64,000 nt of DNA from VFMC01 sp044359565 (lineage in GTDB: Bacteria > Actinomycetota > Acidimicrobiia > Acidimicrobiales > Ilumatobacteraceae): the NCBI GenBank assembly GCA_044359565.1, contig JBIKLX010000001.1, positions 6,888 to 70,887 of the forward strand, written 5' to 3'. The first letter of the stretch is position 1; each line of letters opens with the position of its first letter. The position numbers and the translations under genes are program-made. The notes beneath the pieces are model-generated. The model was not told the DNA's origin, searched no databases, and was given only the letters and a program-made list of their open reading frames with translations. Positions 37,769-45,861 of this stretch are shown here, one piece after another.

Positions 37769-38421
37769 CAGCCGTCCCAGTGGATGATCGTGTCGGCCGG
37801 CGGGCGCACGGCCGGCTTGAAGTCGGTGCCCTTGGTGTAGGCGAGCGGGCTCATGCAGATCTGCTGCACCTGGTCGAACGGGATGCCCAGCACATCGGCG
37901 GCGGCCTGCTCCATCATCAGGTGCACCGTGGTCCAGCAGGTGCCGAGGCCGCGGGCGCGCGCAGCGAGCATGAAACTCCACATCGCCGGCATCACGTTGG
38001 CACCGATGGAGGCGCTCATCATCGCGGGCGCGTTGTCGATGCGGCCGAAGGTGCAGGGGATGACGATGGCCGGTGCGTCGCCCATGTGCTCGCCGAGGAA
38101 GTCGGCCGAGTCGGCGCTGCGCTGCTGCTGGGCGTTGGCATCGGCTTCGCCCTTGTCGATCGAGCGGATGTAGATGCCGTCCATCGACGAGTAGATGCCG
38201 TAGCACTGGCGGTAGATCTCGCCGAGTGCCTTGCGCTTGGCCTCGTCGCGCACGATGACGAACTGCATCGTCATGTTGTTCGAGCCGCTGGGCGACTGCA
38301 TCGCCATGTCGACGCATTCGCGGATGACCTGATCCTCGACCGGGCGGTCGAAGTCGAGCCGTTTGCGCACGGCGCGGGTGGTGGACAGCAGATCGTCGGG
38401 TGACAGCGGGAGCAGGGCCAT
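37765..38421 (-). CDS. Nitroreductase-family flavoprotein
   Basis: This is a 218-residue FMN-dependent oxidoreductase of the nitroreductase fold. The opening STTRAVRKRLDFDRPVEDQV (RxxRxF-type FMN phosphate site) and SPSGSNNMTMQFVIVRD are typical, followed by the dimer region and MLAARARGLGTCWTTVHL. The C-terminus GTDFKPAVRPPADTIIHWD fits the same family. It would reduce nitro groups, quinones or enals, or act as a dehydrogenase. ATG 38421 follows TAGGGT by 8 nt. It is the first gene of a two-gene operon with the methyltransferase. Confidence 0.88.
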   Translation of the reverse strand: MALLPLSPDDLLSTTRAVRKRLDFDRPVEDQVIRECVDMAMQSPSGSNNMTMQFVIVRDEAKRKALGEIYRQCYGIYSSMDGIYIRSIDKGEADANAQQQRSADSADFLGEHMGDAPAIVIPCTFGRIDNAPAMMSASIGANVMPAMWSFMLAARARGLGTCWTTVHLMMEQAAADVLGIPFDQVQQICMSPLAYTKGTDFKPAVRPPADTIIHWDGW

Positions 38422-38429
38422 GGGCCGAA

Positions 38430-38435
38430 ACCCTA
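38430..38435 (-). promoter_or_regulatory. -10 element of the nitroreductase operon
   Basis: TAGGGT on the minus strand, 8 nt before the ATG at 38421. The same hexamer and spacing occur before the crotonase gene at 41996-42784. Confidence 0.6.
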
Positions 38436-38477
38436 CTGCTGACGCAATCGACCGTGCGCATGGTGCTCGCCGGATGC

Positions 38478-38483
38478 GAGACT
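38478..38483 (+). promoter_or_regulatory. -10-like element of tesB
   Basis: GAGACT, 6 nt before the ATG at 38490. Same form as the CAGACT before the aldose-epimerase-like gene. Confidence 0.4.
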
Positions 38484-38489
38484 GCAGCC

Positions 38490-39350
38490 ATGCAGAGCGC
38501 GCTCGACGACCTGATGGCCCTGCTCGACCTCGAGGTGATCGAGGTGAACCTGTTCCGCGGGCGCTCGCCCGACGAGAACCGCCAGCGGGTGTTCGGTGGC
38601 CAGGTAGCGGGCCAGGCGCTGGTGGCCGCCACCCGCACCGTCGAGAGCGACCGGCTGGTGCATTCGCTGCACGCCTACTTCCTGCGGCCCGGCGACCCGA
38701 CCACGCCCATCTTGTACGAGGTCGACCGCATCCGCGACGGCAAGAGCTTCACCACCCGACGCGTGGTGGCCATCCAGCACGGCAAGGCGATCTTCAACCT
38801 GCAGGCCAGTTTCCACGTCGCCGAGGTGGGCCCCGACCACCAGATGTCGATGCCCGACGATGTCCCGCCGCCCGACAGCCTGCCCGACTTCAAGACCCGC
38901 ATGGCCCCCTACAAAGAGCAGATGGGCGATTGGTACGACCGCCCACGGCCGATCGACTTGCGTCATGTCGACGGCGATCCGTTCAGCCGGCGGGGCAAGC
39001 CCTCGACCAACCAGAAGGTGTGGATGCGCGCCGACGGCGTCTTGCCCGACGACCCCACCCTGCACGCCTGCATCGTCACCTATGCCAGCGACATGTCGCT
39101 GCTCGACACCACCGTGATGCCGTTCGGCATGAGCTGGGACACCCCTGGCATGCAGATGGCGAGCCTCGACCACGCGATGTGGTTCCACCGCCCGTTCCGC
39201 GCCGACGATTGGCTGTTGTACGACCAGAGCGCCATCTCCACCGGCAGCGCCCGCGGGTTGGCAGGTGGCGCCATCTTCACGATCGACGGCACACTCGCCG
39301 TCACGGTGGTGCAAGAGGGCCTCGTGCGGGTCGGCCAGGGCCGCGCGTGA
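38490..39350 (+). CDS. tesB: Acyl-CoA thioesterase II (TesB)
   Basis: This 286-residue double-hotdog enzyme hydrolyses acyl-CoA to free fatty acid and CoA. Recognisable family stretches are NLFRGRSPDENRQRVFGGQV (first hotdog), LVHSLHAYFLRPGDPTTPIL, DGKSFTTRRVVAIQHGKAIF, LHACIVTYASDMSLLDT (active-site Asp), SLDHAMWFHRPFRADDWLLY and LAGGAIFTIDGTLAVTVVQE. The length is standard. Start ATG 38490 was chosen over upstream ATGs because it matches the family N-terminus and the -10 spacing. The sugar dehydrogenase gene overlaps its stop (GTGA). Confidence 0.95.
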   Translation: MQSALDDLMALLDLEVIEVNLFRGRSPDENRQRVFGGQVAGQALVAATRTVESDRLVHSLHAYFLRPGDPTTPILYEVDRIRDGKSFTTRRVVAIQHGKAIFNLQASFHVAEVGPDHQMSMPDDVPPPDSLPDFKTRMAPYKEQMGDWYDRPRPIDLRHVDGDPFSRRGKPSTNQKVWMRADGVLPDDPTLHACIVTYASDMSLLDTTVMPFGMSWDTPGMQMASLDHAMWFHRPFRADDWLLYDQSAISTGSARGLAGGAIFTIDGTLAVTVVQEGLVRVGQGRA

Positions 39351-40618
39351 CCCGTCGACACCTGGCGCTGGTGGCCGCAATCGCACTGGTGGCTGCGGCG
39401 TGCGGCAGCGAGGGCGAACCCATCGCCACCGGCCCGGCCGTCACGTTCGCCACCTCGAGCACGGCTGCTCCGACGAGCGGGCCCACCACAGGACCCGTCA
39501 GTGCACCGGACACCACAGGACCCGCCACCACACCCGTCGCCACCGAGGCACCCACCACGGTGCCGTTGGGCGACCCATCCGTGGGCCTGGCCGCGGTGGG
39601 CGCCTTCGACCAACCCGTTGATCTCGCCTGGCGGTTCGACGACCCGACGTTGTACGTCGTCGAGCGCACTGGCCGCGTCGTGCCCGTACGTGACGGGGTC
39701 GCGGGTGCAGCGGTGCTCGTCATCACCGACCTCACCGAGGGCCAGGGCGAGCAGGGGTTGCTCGGCCTCACCTTCTCGCCCGACGGCAAAGCGGCCTACG
39801 TGAACCACACCGACAAGGGCGGTGACACCATCGTCGCCGAGTACGCGGTGGGCGCCGACGGAACCTTCGATCCCGCCAGCCGCCGGGTGCTGCTCACCAT
39901 CGAGCAGCCGTTCCCCAACCACAACGGCGGCAACGTCACCATCGGACCCGACGGCATGCTGTACATCGGCATGGGCGACGGTGGCGCAGCCGACGACCCG
40001 CAGCGCACCTCGCTGAACGTGAGCAGCCTGCTGGGCAAGATCCTGCGCATCGACCCGGCCCCCAGCGGCGACCAGCCCTACGGCATTCCGGCCGACAACC
40101 CGTTCGTGGGCGTCGACGGTGCCCGCCCCGAGATCTGGGCGGTGGGGGTGCGCAATCCGTGGCGGTTCTCGTTCGACAGCGCCACGGGCGACCTGTGGAT
40201 CGCCGATGTGGGCCAGAACGTGCTCGAGGAGATCGACGTCGCCTGGGCCGCCGACGGAGGCGGACGGGGTATGAACTTCGGCTGGAGCGCCTGGGAGGGC
40301 AGCCAGCGCTACAACACCGACCAGCCGGCCGACGGTGCCACGCCGCCGATCTACGAGTACGAGCACGGCGATGCCGGCTGTTCGGTCAGCGGCGGCGAGG
40401 TGTATCGCGGCGCCGCCGTCCCGGCACTTGTGGGCTGGTACGTGTTCGCCGACTTCTGCAGCGGCATCGTCACCGGTCTGCGCATCGCCGACCGGGCCGT
40501 AGCCTCCTCGCTCACCCTGGGCCAGGTGCCGTCGGCAGCAGCGGTGCGCAGCGGACCCGACGGCGAGCTCTACGTCGTGTCGATCGAGGGCCCGGTCAGT
40601 CGGCTCGTCCCGAGCTGA
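39347..40618 (+). CDS. PQQ-dependent sugar dehydrogenase-like lipoprotein (GSDH family)
   Basis: This is a 423-residue extracytoplasmic beta-propeller. Lipobox VAAAC has Cys19. After a Thr/Pro linker come propeller repeats of the glucose/sorbosone dehydrogenase family: AVGAFDQPVDLAWRFDDPTL, LYVVERTGRVVPVRDG, TEGQGEQGLLGLTFSPDGK (with the conserved catalytic-His segment absent in this stretch), PNHNGGNVTIGPDGMLYIGM, LLGKILRIDP, IWAVGVRNPWRFSFDSATG and GGEVYRGAAVPALVGWYVFA. It may oxidise an aldose or act as a non-catalytic propeller. The start is GTG 39347 overlapping the tesB stop. Its end overlaps the convergent RNB gene by 23 nt. Confidence 0.88.
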   Translation: MTRRHLALVAAIALVAAACGSEGEPIATGPAVTFATSSTAAPTSGPTTGPVSAPDTTGPATTPVATEAPTTVPLGDPSVGLAAVGAFDQPVDLAWRFDDPTLYVVERTGRVVPVRDGVAGAAVLVITDLTEGQGEQGLLGLTFSPDGKAAYVNHTDKGGDTIVAEYAVGADGTFDPASRRVLLTIEQPFPNHNGGNVTIGPDGMLYIGMGDGGAADDPQRTSLNVSSLLGKILRIDPAPSGDQPYGIPADNPFVGVDGARPEIWAVGVRNPWRFSFDSATGDLWIADVGQNVLEEIDVAWAADGGGRGMNFGWSAWEGSQRYNTDQPADGATPPIYEYEHGDAGCSVSGGEVYRGAAVPALVGWYVFADFCSGIVTGLRIADRAVASSLTLGQVPSAAAVRSGPDGELYVVSIEGPVSRLVPS

Positions 40619-41996
40619 CCCGCTCGAAGCGCACCAGCCGCCGCTCGGGCGACGTCTCGACCAGCCGCACCTGCACGGTGTCGCCCGGCTCCACACCATC
40701 GGTGGCCACGCGAGCGACCACGGCCACGTCGCACAACTGGATGCGCGCGCCGCGCTCGTCGAGGTCGGTGACCACGGCGTCGAACACCTCACCCACCCGC
40801 TCCTGCAGCACCACGGCCTCGACCAGGTCGAGCACGGTGCGGTCGAGGCGGTTACCGGTGGCGTCGGCGCGTTCCATCACGGCCGGCAGGGCGGCGAATG
40901 CCTCCTGCACATCGTCGGGCACCGGTCGGCCGTTGGCCACGGCCAGCGCGGCCAGCACCACGGCGCGGTCGGCCAGTCGGCGCAGCGGCGCGGTGGCGTG
41001 CACGTAGGTGGCGGCCATGGCTGCGTGCCAGGGCACCTCGCCCTCCTCGTACGGCACGTAGCGAGCTGCGCCACCAGCCCGGCGGATGGCCAGCATGAAC
41101 GCTGCATGGCGCGGATCGTCGGCATGCAGCGTGCGCTCGACATCGGCCAACGACGACGACCGCGGCCAGTCGATGCGCAGTGCCCGGGCCGTGTGGCGCA
41201 GGCGACGGATGCGCCGCTCGTCGGGCGCGTCGAGCACCCGGTACAGCCCGGTGCGCGCCTCGTACAGCGCTGCCGCCACGGCAAGGTTGGTGGCCAGCGA
41301 GAGCGATGCGTTGTGCGCCTCCACCGCTGCCTTCGGGCGATAGGCGATTCGGTACCCGCCGTCGGCGCGCACCACCTCCTGCTCGGGTGGCTCGACGCGA
41401 GCCGCGCCGCGGCGTGCATCGCCTTCGGCCATACGGCGCGCGAATTCGGCGAGCTCGACCGGCAGGTCGGCAGCGGCGACCGTCTCGTAACCGAGCTTGG
41501 CGCGGCTGTGCACCATCGCCCGCTCGACACCGTCGAGTCGCGGGATGCCGGTGTCGTCGAGTCGCACGATGAACACCACCGCGGGCCGCGGCCCGTCGGG
41601 CAGCAGGCTCGCTGCGCCCTCCGACAACTCGGGAGGGTAGAGCGGCGTCTTGCCGTCGGGCGCGTACATCGTGGTGCCCCGCTGCCAGGCCTCACGGTCG
41701 AGCAGGTCGCCCGACTGCACGAACCAGCCGACGTCGGCAATGGCGTACCGCAGCACGAGGTCGGCGCCGCTGGTCTCGATGCAGAAAGCCTGGTCGAGGT
41801 CGGTGGAACGGGCCGGATCGAGGGTGATGAACGGCAGGTCGGTGCGGTCGATGTGCTCGCTGCCCACTGCGAGATGCCGCGCCCGCGTCGCCGCGGCGAG
41901 CACCTCGGCGGGGAACCGTTCGGGAATGCCCAACTCCAGTCGCAGCCGCGCGATGCCCTCGTCGATCTCGCGTGAGTGCGCCGCCGACGTGAGCAT
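40596..41996 (-). CDS. RNB-domain ribonuclease (RNase II/R family)
   Basis: This is a 466-residue exoribonuclease-type protein. The RNB catalytic block is TDLPFITLDPARSTDLDQAF: three of the four metal-binding Asp residues of RNase II are visible, and the fourth position is Gln, as I recall from actinobacterial RNB proteins. Downstream stretches include YAIADVGWFVQSGDLLD and YVHATAPLRRLADRAVVLAA (YxHxTAPLRRxxD, the RNB C-terminal signature). A short S1-like module closes it (DAVVTDLDERGARIQLCDV). It lacks the N-terminal cold-shock domains of full RNase R. ATG 41996 overlaps the crotonase stop (TGATG). Confidence 0.9.
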   Translation of the reverse strand: MLTSAAHSREIDEGIARLRLELGIPERFPAEVLAAATRARHLAVGSEHIDRTDLPFITLDPARSTDLDQAFCIETSGADLVLRYAIADVGWFVQSGDLLDREAWQRGTTMYAPDGKTPLYPPELSEGAASLLPDGPRPAVVFIVRLDDTGIPRLDGVERAMVHSRAKLGYETVAAADLPVELAEFARRMAEGDARRGAARVEPPEQEVVRADGGYRIAYRPKAAVEAHNASLSLATNLAVAAALYEARTGLYRVLDAPDERRIRRLRHTARALRIDWPRSSSLADVERTLHADDPRHAAFMLAIRRAGGAARYVPYEEGEVPWHAAMAATYVHATAPLRRLADRAVVLAALAVANGRPVPDDVQEAFAALPAVMERADATGNRLDRTVLDLVEAVVLQERVGEVFDAVVTDLDERGARIQLCDVAVVARVATDGVEPGDTVQVRLVETSPERRLVRFERVSSGRAD

Positions 41997-42784
41997 CAAC
42001 GTCCCTCGAACACCGGCGGTCGCTTCTCGAGGAACGCCCGCACACCTTCACGGTGGTCGGCGGTGGTGAACAGGTTCGCCAGCGTGGCGCTGACCCACGC
42101 ACCGAGATCGTGCCAGTCGGGGTCGACCGCGCGCCGCAGACCGACCTTCAACTGCTGCACCGCCAACGGCGGATTGGCAGCGATGCGGGCAGCGAGGGCG
42201 TGGGCGGTGGGCAGCAGGTCGTCGTGGGCCACCACCCGGCTCACCAGACCCGCAGTGTGGGCGCTTGCAGCGTCGATCACGTCGCCGGTGAACAACAGCT
42301 CGGCCGCCCGCTCGCGGCCCACCAACTGGGCGAGGCGGCCGATGCCGGCGACATCGCTCACCAGCCCGCGCAACACGAACAGTTCGCCGAACTTGGCGCG
42401 CTCGCTGGCCACCCTGATGTCGGCCATCATCGCCAGTTCCATGCCCCAGCCGACGGCAGCACCGTTCACCGCCGCCACGACGGGCAGGTCGCAGTGCAGC
42501 AGCGCATCGGCAGCGGGCGTGAGACGGGGCCTGCGCTCGGCGGTGCTGAGCGGCGCCTTGCCCTCGGCGCCGCCACCCATCACCTGACGCACGTCGTCGC
42601 CGCTGCAGAACGCAGGGTCGGCGCCGGTGACGACGAGGCACCGTGCACCGGTGGCCGGTGCCTCGCGCACCAGCCGTTCGAGGTCGGCGTACATGCTCCA
42701 GGTGAGTGCGTTGCGGGCCTCGGGACGGTTGAGGGTGATGGTGCCGACGTGGTCGTCGCCGAGATGCCACAGGACGTCGCTCAT
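41996..42784 (-). CDS. Enoyl-CoA hydratase/isomerase (crotonase) family protein
   Basis: This is a 262-residue crotonase. The fold starts VGTITLNRPEARNALTWSMY, the oxyanion-hole regions are DPAFCSGDDVRQVMGGGAEG and VAAVNGAAVGWGMELAMMAD, and the catalytic-Glu region is FGELFVLRGLVSDVAGIGRL. The C-terminal REGVRAFLEKRPPVFEGR closely parallels the crotonase at 7589. ATG 42784 follows TAGGGT by 8 nt. It is translationally coupled to the RNB gene, an unusual pairing of lipid and RNA metabolism. Its exact acyl-CoA substrate is unknown. Confidence 0.9.
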   Translation of the reverse strand: MSDVLWHLGDDHVGTITLNRPEARNALTWSMYADLERLVREAPATGARCLVVTGADPAFCSGDDVRQVMGGGAEGKAPLSTAERRPRLTPAADALLHCDLPVVAAVNGAAVGWGMELAMMADIRVASERAKFGELFVLRGLVSDVAGIGRLAQLVGRERAAELLFTGDVIDAASAHTAGLVSRVVAHDDLLPTAHALAARIAANPPLAVQQLKVGLRRAVDPDWHDLGAWVSATLANLFTTADHREGVRAFLEKRPPVFEGR

Positions 42785-42792
42785 GGGCGGCG

Positions 42793-42798
42793 ACCCTA
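42793..42798 (-). promoter_or_regulatory. -10 element of the crotonase-RNB operon
   Basis: TAGGGT on the minus strand, 8 nt before the ATG at 42784, overlapping the stop codon of the CHAD gene. Confidence 0.6.
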
Positions 42799-43998
42799 GC
42801 GGTGATGCCGCTTCGGTCGCTCCACAGCGCCGCGCCACGCTCGCTTCGCGTCGAGCAGTGGTACGAGAGACTCGGCACAGCGATCTGCTGCGTCGTCGCT
42901 GCGGGCAGCGAGCCACCCCAGGGCGAACCAGGCGTGCGGTTGCTCGCCGACCAGGCGTCGGTACACCCCCTGGGCCACTGCCACGTCGTTCGAGGTGCCC
43001 AGTGCCTCCTGCGCCGGGGTGAGCGCCGCCAGGTACTCGCTCACCCGCTTGCGCTTGAACAGCGGGGCAGCGAGTTCGACGAGATACCGCAGCCGCTTCA
43101 CCCGCCGGCGCAACCGATGGCGCTCGGCGGCTGCGAGATCGCCGAACTGCCTGCCGTGCGTCACCACGTCGTGGTGAAGATGATCGAGACGAACCACCAC
43201 CGTCGCCACAAGACCGTCGCTCTCGTCGGCCGCTTCCTCGGCCGGATCACCGTGCACATACGCAAGCAGATCGAGCAGCAACTCGGTGAACTCCCTGCCG
43301 CGCAGCAACTCGACTCCATCGACGTCGCCGGCCGCCGGCAGGTCGACCGACGGTGCGCCCGCAGCGGCCAGGTCGTCGGCCCAACGGGCCAGCACCACCT
43401 CGCGGTCACGCACCGCACCCAGATGGCTGAACACCTCGCCGAGGCGCTCGCCGAACAACGGGTCGACACCGGTGGCCGGTCCGAGCTCGCGCAACACGGT
43501 GCGCAACTTGCGGATGCCCACCCGCACCTGGTGAACGTGCTCGTGACCGCCACCCGCCGCCACGCCCGAGGCGGCGGCACCGGCATTGCCGACCACCTGC
43601 ACCAGGCACACACGCACCATCTCGCGGGTGGCGGCATCGACCGACATCGCCGCATCGAGGTGGGCCCGTGGCGCGCGCACCAGGGCGGTACCGTCGGCAC
43701 CGGCGTCGCCGTCGAACCAGAGGCCATGGCGCACCACCCATCGCCGGGCGAGCGCGATCACAGCACGAGGCGTGCCCCGAACCAGGGTGATGCGCAGCAG
43801 CGCTACATCGGCCCGTCGTTCGCACGACAGGCAGACCACCGCGCCACGAACCCGACTCGTCCGCGTCCGACGCCACACGCCGTCGATCAGATCGGCCTCG
43901 GGCTGGTTCCGCCCCGCCACCTGCCGATCGACCGCATCGACACGTGACGGAGAGATCCGCAGGACGATCTCGAACGAGGCGTCGTGCGGCGCAGCCAT
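42796..43998 (-). CDS. CHAD-domain protein
   Basis: This is a 400-residue protein. Residues about 1-105 are of uncertain fold (FEIVLRISPSRVDAVDR might be a degraded CYTH ExExK start). From about residue 120 on there is a CHAD domain: VHQVRVGIRKLRTVLRELGP, FGERLGEVFSHLGAVRDREV, LDHLHHDVVTHGRQFGDLAA and RHRLRRRVKRLRYLVELAAP, with its characteristic repeated His and Arg/Lys. CHAD domains bind polyphosphate through conserved basic residues. It follows mreB by 19 nt. With ppk1 15 kb away, a polyphosphate-related role is a fair inference. Confidence 0.88.
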   Translation of the reverse strand: MAAPHDASFEIVLRISPSRVDAVDRQVAGRNQPEADLIDGVWRRTRTSRVRGAVVCLSCERRADVALLRITLVRGTPRAVIALARRWVVRHGLWFDGDAGADGTALVRAPRAHLDAAMSVDAATREMVRVCLVQVVGNAGAAASGVAAGGGHEHVHQVRVGIRKLRTVLRELGPATGVDPLFGERLGEVFSHLGAVRDREVVLARWADDLAAAGAPSVDLPAAGDVDGVELLRGREFTELLLDLLAYVHGDPAEEAADESDGLVATVVVRLDHLHHDVVTHGRQFGDLAAAERHRLRRRVKRLRYLVELAAPLFKRKRVSEYLAALTPAQEALGTSNDVAVAQGVYRRLVGEQPHAWFALGWLAARSDDAADRCAESLVPLLDAKRAWRGAVERPKRHHR

Positions 43999-44017
43999 CA
44001 GAGCGACCGGGCTGCGT

Positions 44018-45022
44018 TCAGCGACGGGCTCCCATGAACATGCCCTTCAGCGCGTCGTAGTGCTCGATGCAGTGTCCGGCACCGAGCACCACCGCTTCGA
44101 GCGGCATGTTCGACATCTTCACCGGCACCTGGGTCTCGCGTTCGATGCGTGCGGCCAGGCCGCGCAACAGCCCGCCACCGCCCACGAGGTACATACCGCG
44201 CACCAGGAAGTCCTGCGCCAGTTCGGGCGGCGCCTTGGCCAGGCAGCGCACCACCGACGACACGATGCTGCTGACCACGTCGTCGATCGCGAACCGGATC
44301 TCTTCGGGGGTGAGCACCACCGTCTTCGGCAGGCCGGTCATCAGGTCGCGACCACGCACTTCGGCCTGGTTCTCGTCCTCCATCGGCTCGGCCGAACCGA
44401 TGGCCATCTTCACTTCCTCTGCGGTGCGTTCACCCACGGCGATGCCGTGCTCGCGACGAACGTAGCTCTGGATGGCAGCGTCGATGTCGAAGCTGCCCAC
44501 GCGCACGGCTTCGAGTGCGACGATGCCGCCGAGGCTGATGACCGCGGTTTCGCTGGTGCCGCCGCCGATGTCGATGACCATGTTGCCGACCGGTTCGTCG
44601 ATGGGCAGGTCGGCGCCGATGGCGGCTGCCATGGGCTGCTCGAGCAGTTGCGCATCGGCGGCACCGGCCCGGCGGGCAGCGTCGGTAACTGCACGCCGCT
44701 CGACCTCGGTGATGGCCGAGGGAACGCAGATGACCACCTTCGGGCGGGTGAAGCGGCTCACGCCGACGCGCTGTAACAGCAGGCGGATCATCCGCTCGGT
44801 GATCTCGAAGTCGGTGATGGCGCCGCCACGAAGGGGGCGCACGGCGACGATGTAGCCGGGCGTGCGGCCGATCATCTGCCAGGCCTCGCGGCCGGTGGCG
44901 AGCACCTCTCCGGTCTGACGGTTGAGGGCGATGACCGAGGGCTCGTTCAGCACGATGCCCTTGCCCTTCATGTAGACGAGCGTGTTGGCGGTGCCGAGGT
45001 CGATGGCGAGGTCGCGGGCCAT
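44018..45022 (-). CDS. mreB: MreB/Mbl actin-like cell-shape protein
   Basis: This 334-residue actin homologue polymerises on the membrane and directs cell wall synthesis. The phosphate-1 motif LAIDLGTANTLVYMKGKGIV, IDIGGGTSETAVISLGGIVA (phosphate-2) and YLVGGGGLLRGLAARIERET (adenosine motif) are intact, as is VVICVPSAITEVERRAVTDA. The length is standard. It is not next to mreC, mreD or mrdB; instead it is overlapped by a small membrane protein gene (TGATG) and followed by the CHAD gene. Other acidimicrobial-type actinobacteria also carry MreB, whereas many polar-growing actinobacteria lack it. Confidence 0.96.
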   Translation of the reverse strand: MARDLAIDLGTANTLVYMKGKGIVLNEPSVIALNRQTGEVLATGREAWQMIGRTPGYIVAVRPLRGGAITDFEITERMIRLLLQRVGVSRFTRPKVVICVPSAITEVERRAVTDAARRAGAADAQLLEQPMAAAIGADLPIDEPVGNMVIDIGGGTSETAVISLGGIVALEAVRVGSFDIDAAIQSYVRREHGIAVGERTAEEVKMAIGSAEPMEDENQAEVRGRDLMTGLPKTVVLTPEEIRFAIDDVVSSIVSSVVRCLAKAPPELAQDFLVRGMYLVGGGGLLRGLAARIERETQVPVKMSNMPLEAVVLGAGHCIEHYDALKGMFMGARR

Positions 45023-45207
45023 CAGTTGCGTTCCTGCTCGTGCCGGCGGGCCCGGTCCATCACGTCGCGGCGCGCCTCGGGCGACAGCGCGTCGATGTGG
45101 CGGCGGAACGTGGCCATGCCTTCATCCTGACGCGGACGACGACTGAGTCCCAACAGCAGCCCCGCACCAATGACGAGCAGCACCACAACGACGATGCCCA
45201 CGATCAC
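45022..45207 (-). CDS. Small single-helix membrane protein
   Basis: This is a 61-residue protein. It starts at GTG 45207, overlapping the moaE stop as GTGA, and opens with a membrane helix (VIVGIVVVVLLVIGAGLLLG). It then has a basic stretch (LSRRPRQDEG) and an amphipathic C-terminus (MATFRRHIDALSPEARRDVM, RARRHEQERN). It overlaps mreB by 1 nt (TGATG). I do not recognise a family. Position between moaE and mreB and its cytoplasmic charged tail make a link to MreB or the membrane plausible but unproven. Confidence 0.7.
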   Translation of the reverse strand: MIVGIVVVVLLVIGAGLLLGLSRRPRQDEGMATFRRHIDALSPEARRDVMDRARRHEQERN

Positions 45208-45764
45208 GAGGCGGTGCTCGACGCTGAGGCCGCCGGAGCTGAGGTGGCCGGCGCTGAGGGCGCCGTGGGCACGGTGGCGGGGTCGACCAGGTCGTGGGCA
45301 CCGGTGCCCCAACCCGATCCGGCGCCCTGATGGCCGCCCGCCCAAGTCTCGTGCTTCCAGATGGGCGTGCCGGCTTTCAGCGCATCGATGGCGTAGCGCG
45401 CAGCTTCGAAGGCTTCGGGCCGGTGCGGCGCGCTGACGACCGCGATGACCGAGCTCTCGCCCAGTTCGAGCTGGCCGGTGCGGTGCAACAGCGCGACGCG
45501 GCCGGTGTGTGGCCAGCGGTGACGCACCTCTGCGGCGATGGCCTCGAACGAGGCGACGGCCTGCTCGGTGTAGGCCTCGTACACCAGATGCTGCACGTCG
45601 TCGCGCAGCACGCCCGTCTCGTCGACCGCGTGGTCGCGCACGGTGCCGCTGAACAGCACCACGGCACCGCAGCGGGGCACGACGGCCCACTCGTACGCTG
45701 CGCCCACCGGCAGCGGTTCGGCGGTGAGCCCGACCCAGGTGTCGGCGTGGTCGGGAGGAGTCAC
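45204..45764 (-). CDS. moaE: Molybdopterin synthase catalytic subunit MoaE
   Basis: This is a 186-residue large subunit of molybdopterin synthase, which with MoaD-thiocarboxylate converts cPMP to molybdopterin. Family motifs: GAVVLFSGTVRDHA, VYEAYTEQAVASFEAIAAEV, LHRTGQLELGESSVIAVVSA, HRPEAFEAARYAIDALKAGT and the catalytic-Lys segment PIWKHETWAGG. A 35-residue Ala/Pro/Ser/Thr tail is unusual. An ATG at 45773 is in frame, but TACGAT overlaps that ATG and lies 7 nt before GTG 45764, so GTG is preferred. No moaD gene is in the window. Confidence 0.9.
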   Translation of the reverse strand: MTPPDHADTWVGLTAEPLPVGAAYEWAVVPRCGAVVLFSGTVRDHAVDETGVLRDDVQHLVYEAYTEQAVASFEAIAAEVRHRWPHTGRVALLHRTGQLELGESSVIAVVSAPHRPEAFEAARYAIDALKAGTPIWKHETWAGGHQGAGSGWGTGAHDLVDPATVPTAPSAPATSAPAASASSTAS

Positions 45765-45771
45765 GACCTGC

Positions 45772-45777
45772 ATCGTA
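45772..45777 (-). promoter_or_regulatory. -10 element of the moaE-mreB operon
   Basis: TACGAT on the minus strand, ending 7 nt before GTG 45764. The in-frame ATG at 45773 is inside the hexamer. The MFS gene has an identical arrangement at 51228-51233. Confidence 0.55.
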
Positions 45778-45791
45778 GCCGCCAGTCGTCA

Positions 45792-45824
45792 CGACCGGGG
45801 AGGGGCGACCGGGGAGGGGCGACC
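45792..45824. repeat. 14-nt tandem repeat in an intergenic region
   Basis: Two exact copies of CGACCGGGGAGGGG plus a 5-nt partial copy, between the divergent moaE and PDZ-protein genes. It contains G runs on the plus strand. Confidence 0.85.
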
Positions 45825-45846
45825 TCCCTTCGGCGAGGGCCATGAC

Positions 45847-45852
45847 TACTCT
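45847..45852 (+). promoter_or_regulatory. -10 element of the PDZ-protein gene
   Basis: TACTCT, 9 nt before GTG 45862. The same hexamer occurs 8 nt before the cyclase start at 63630. Confidence 0.5.
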
Positions 45853-45861
45853 CGCGCCTTC

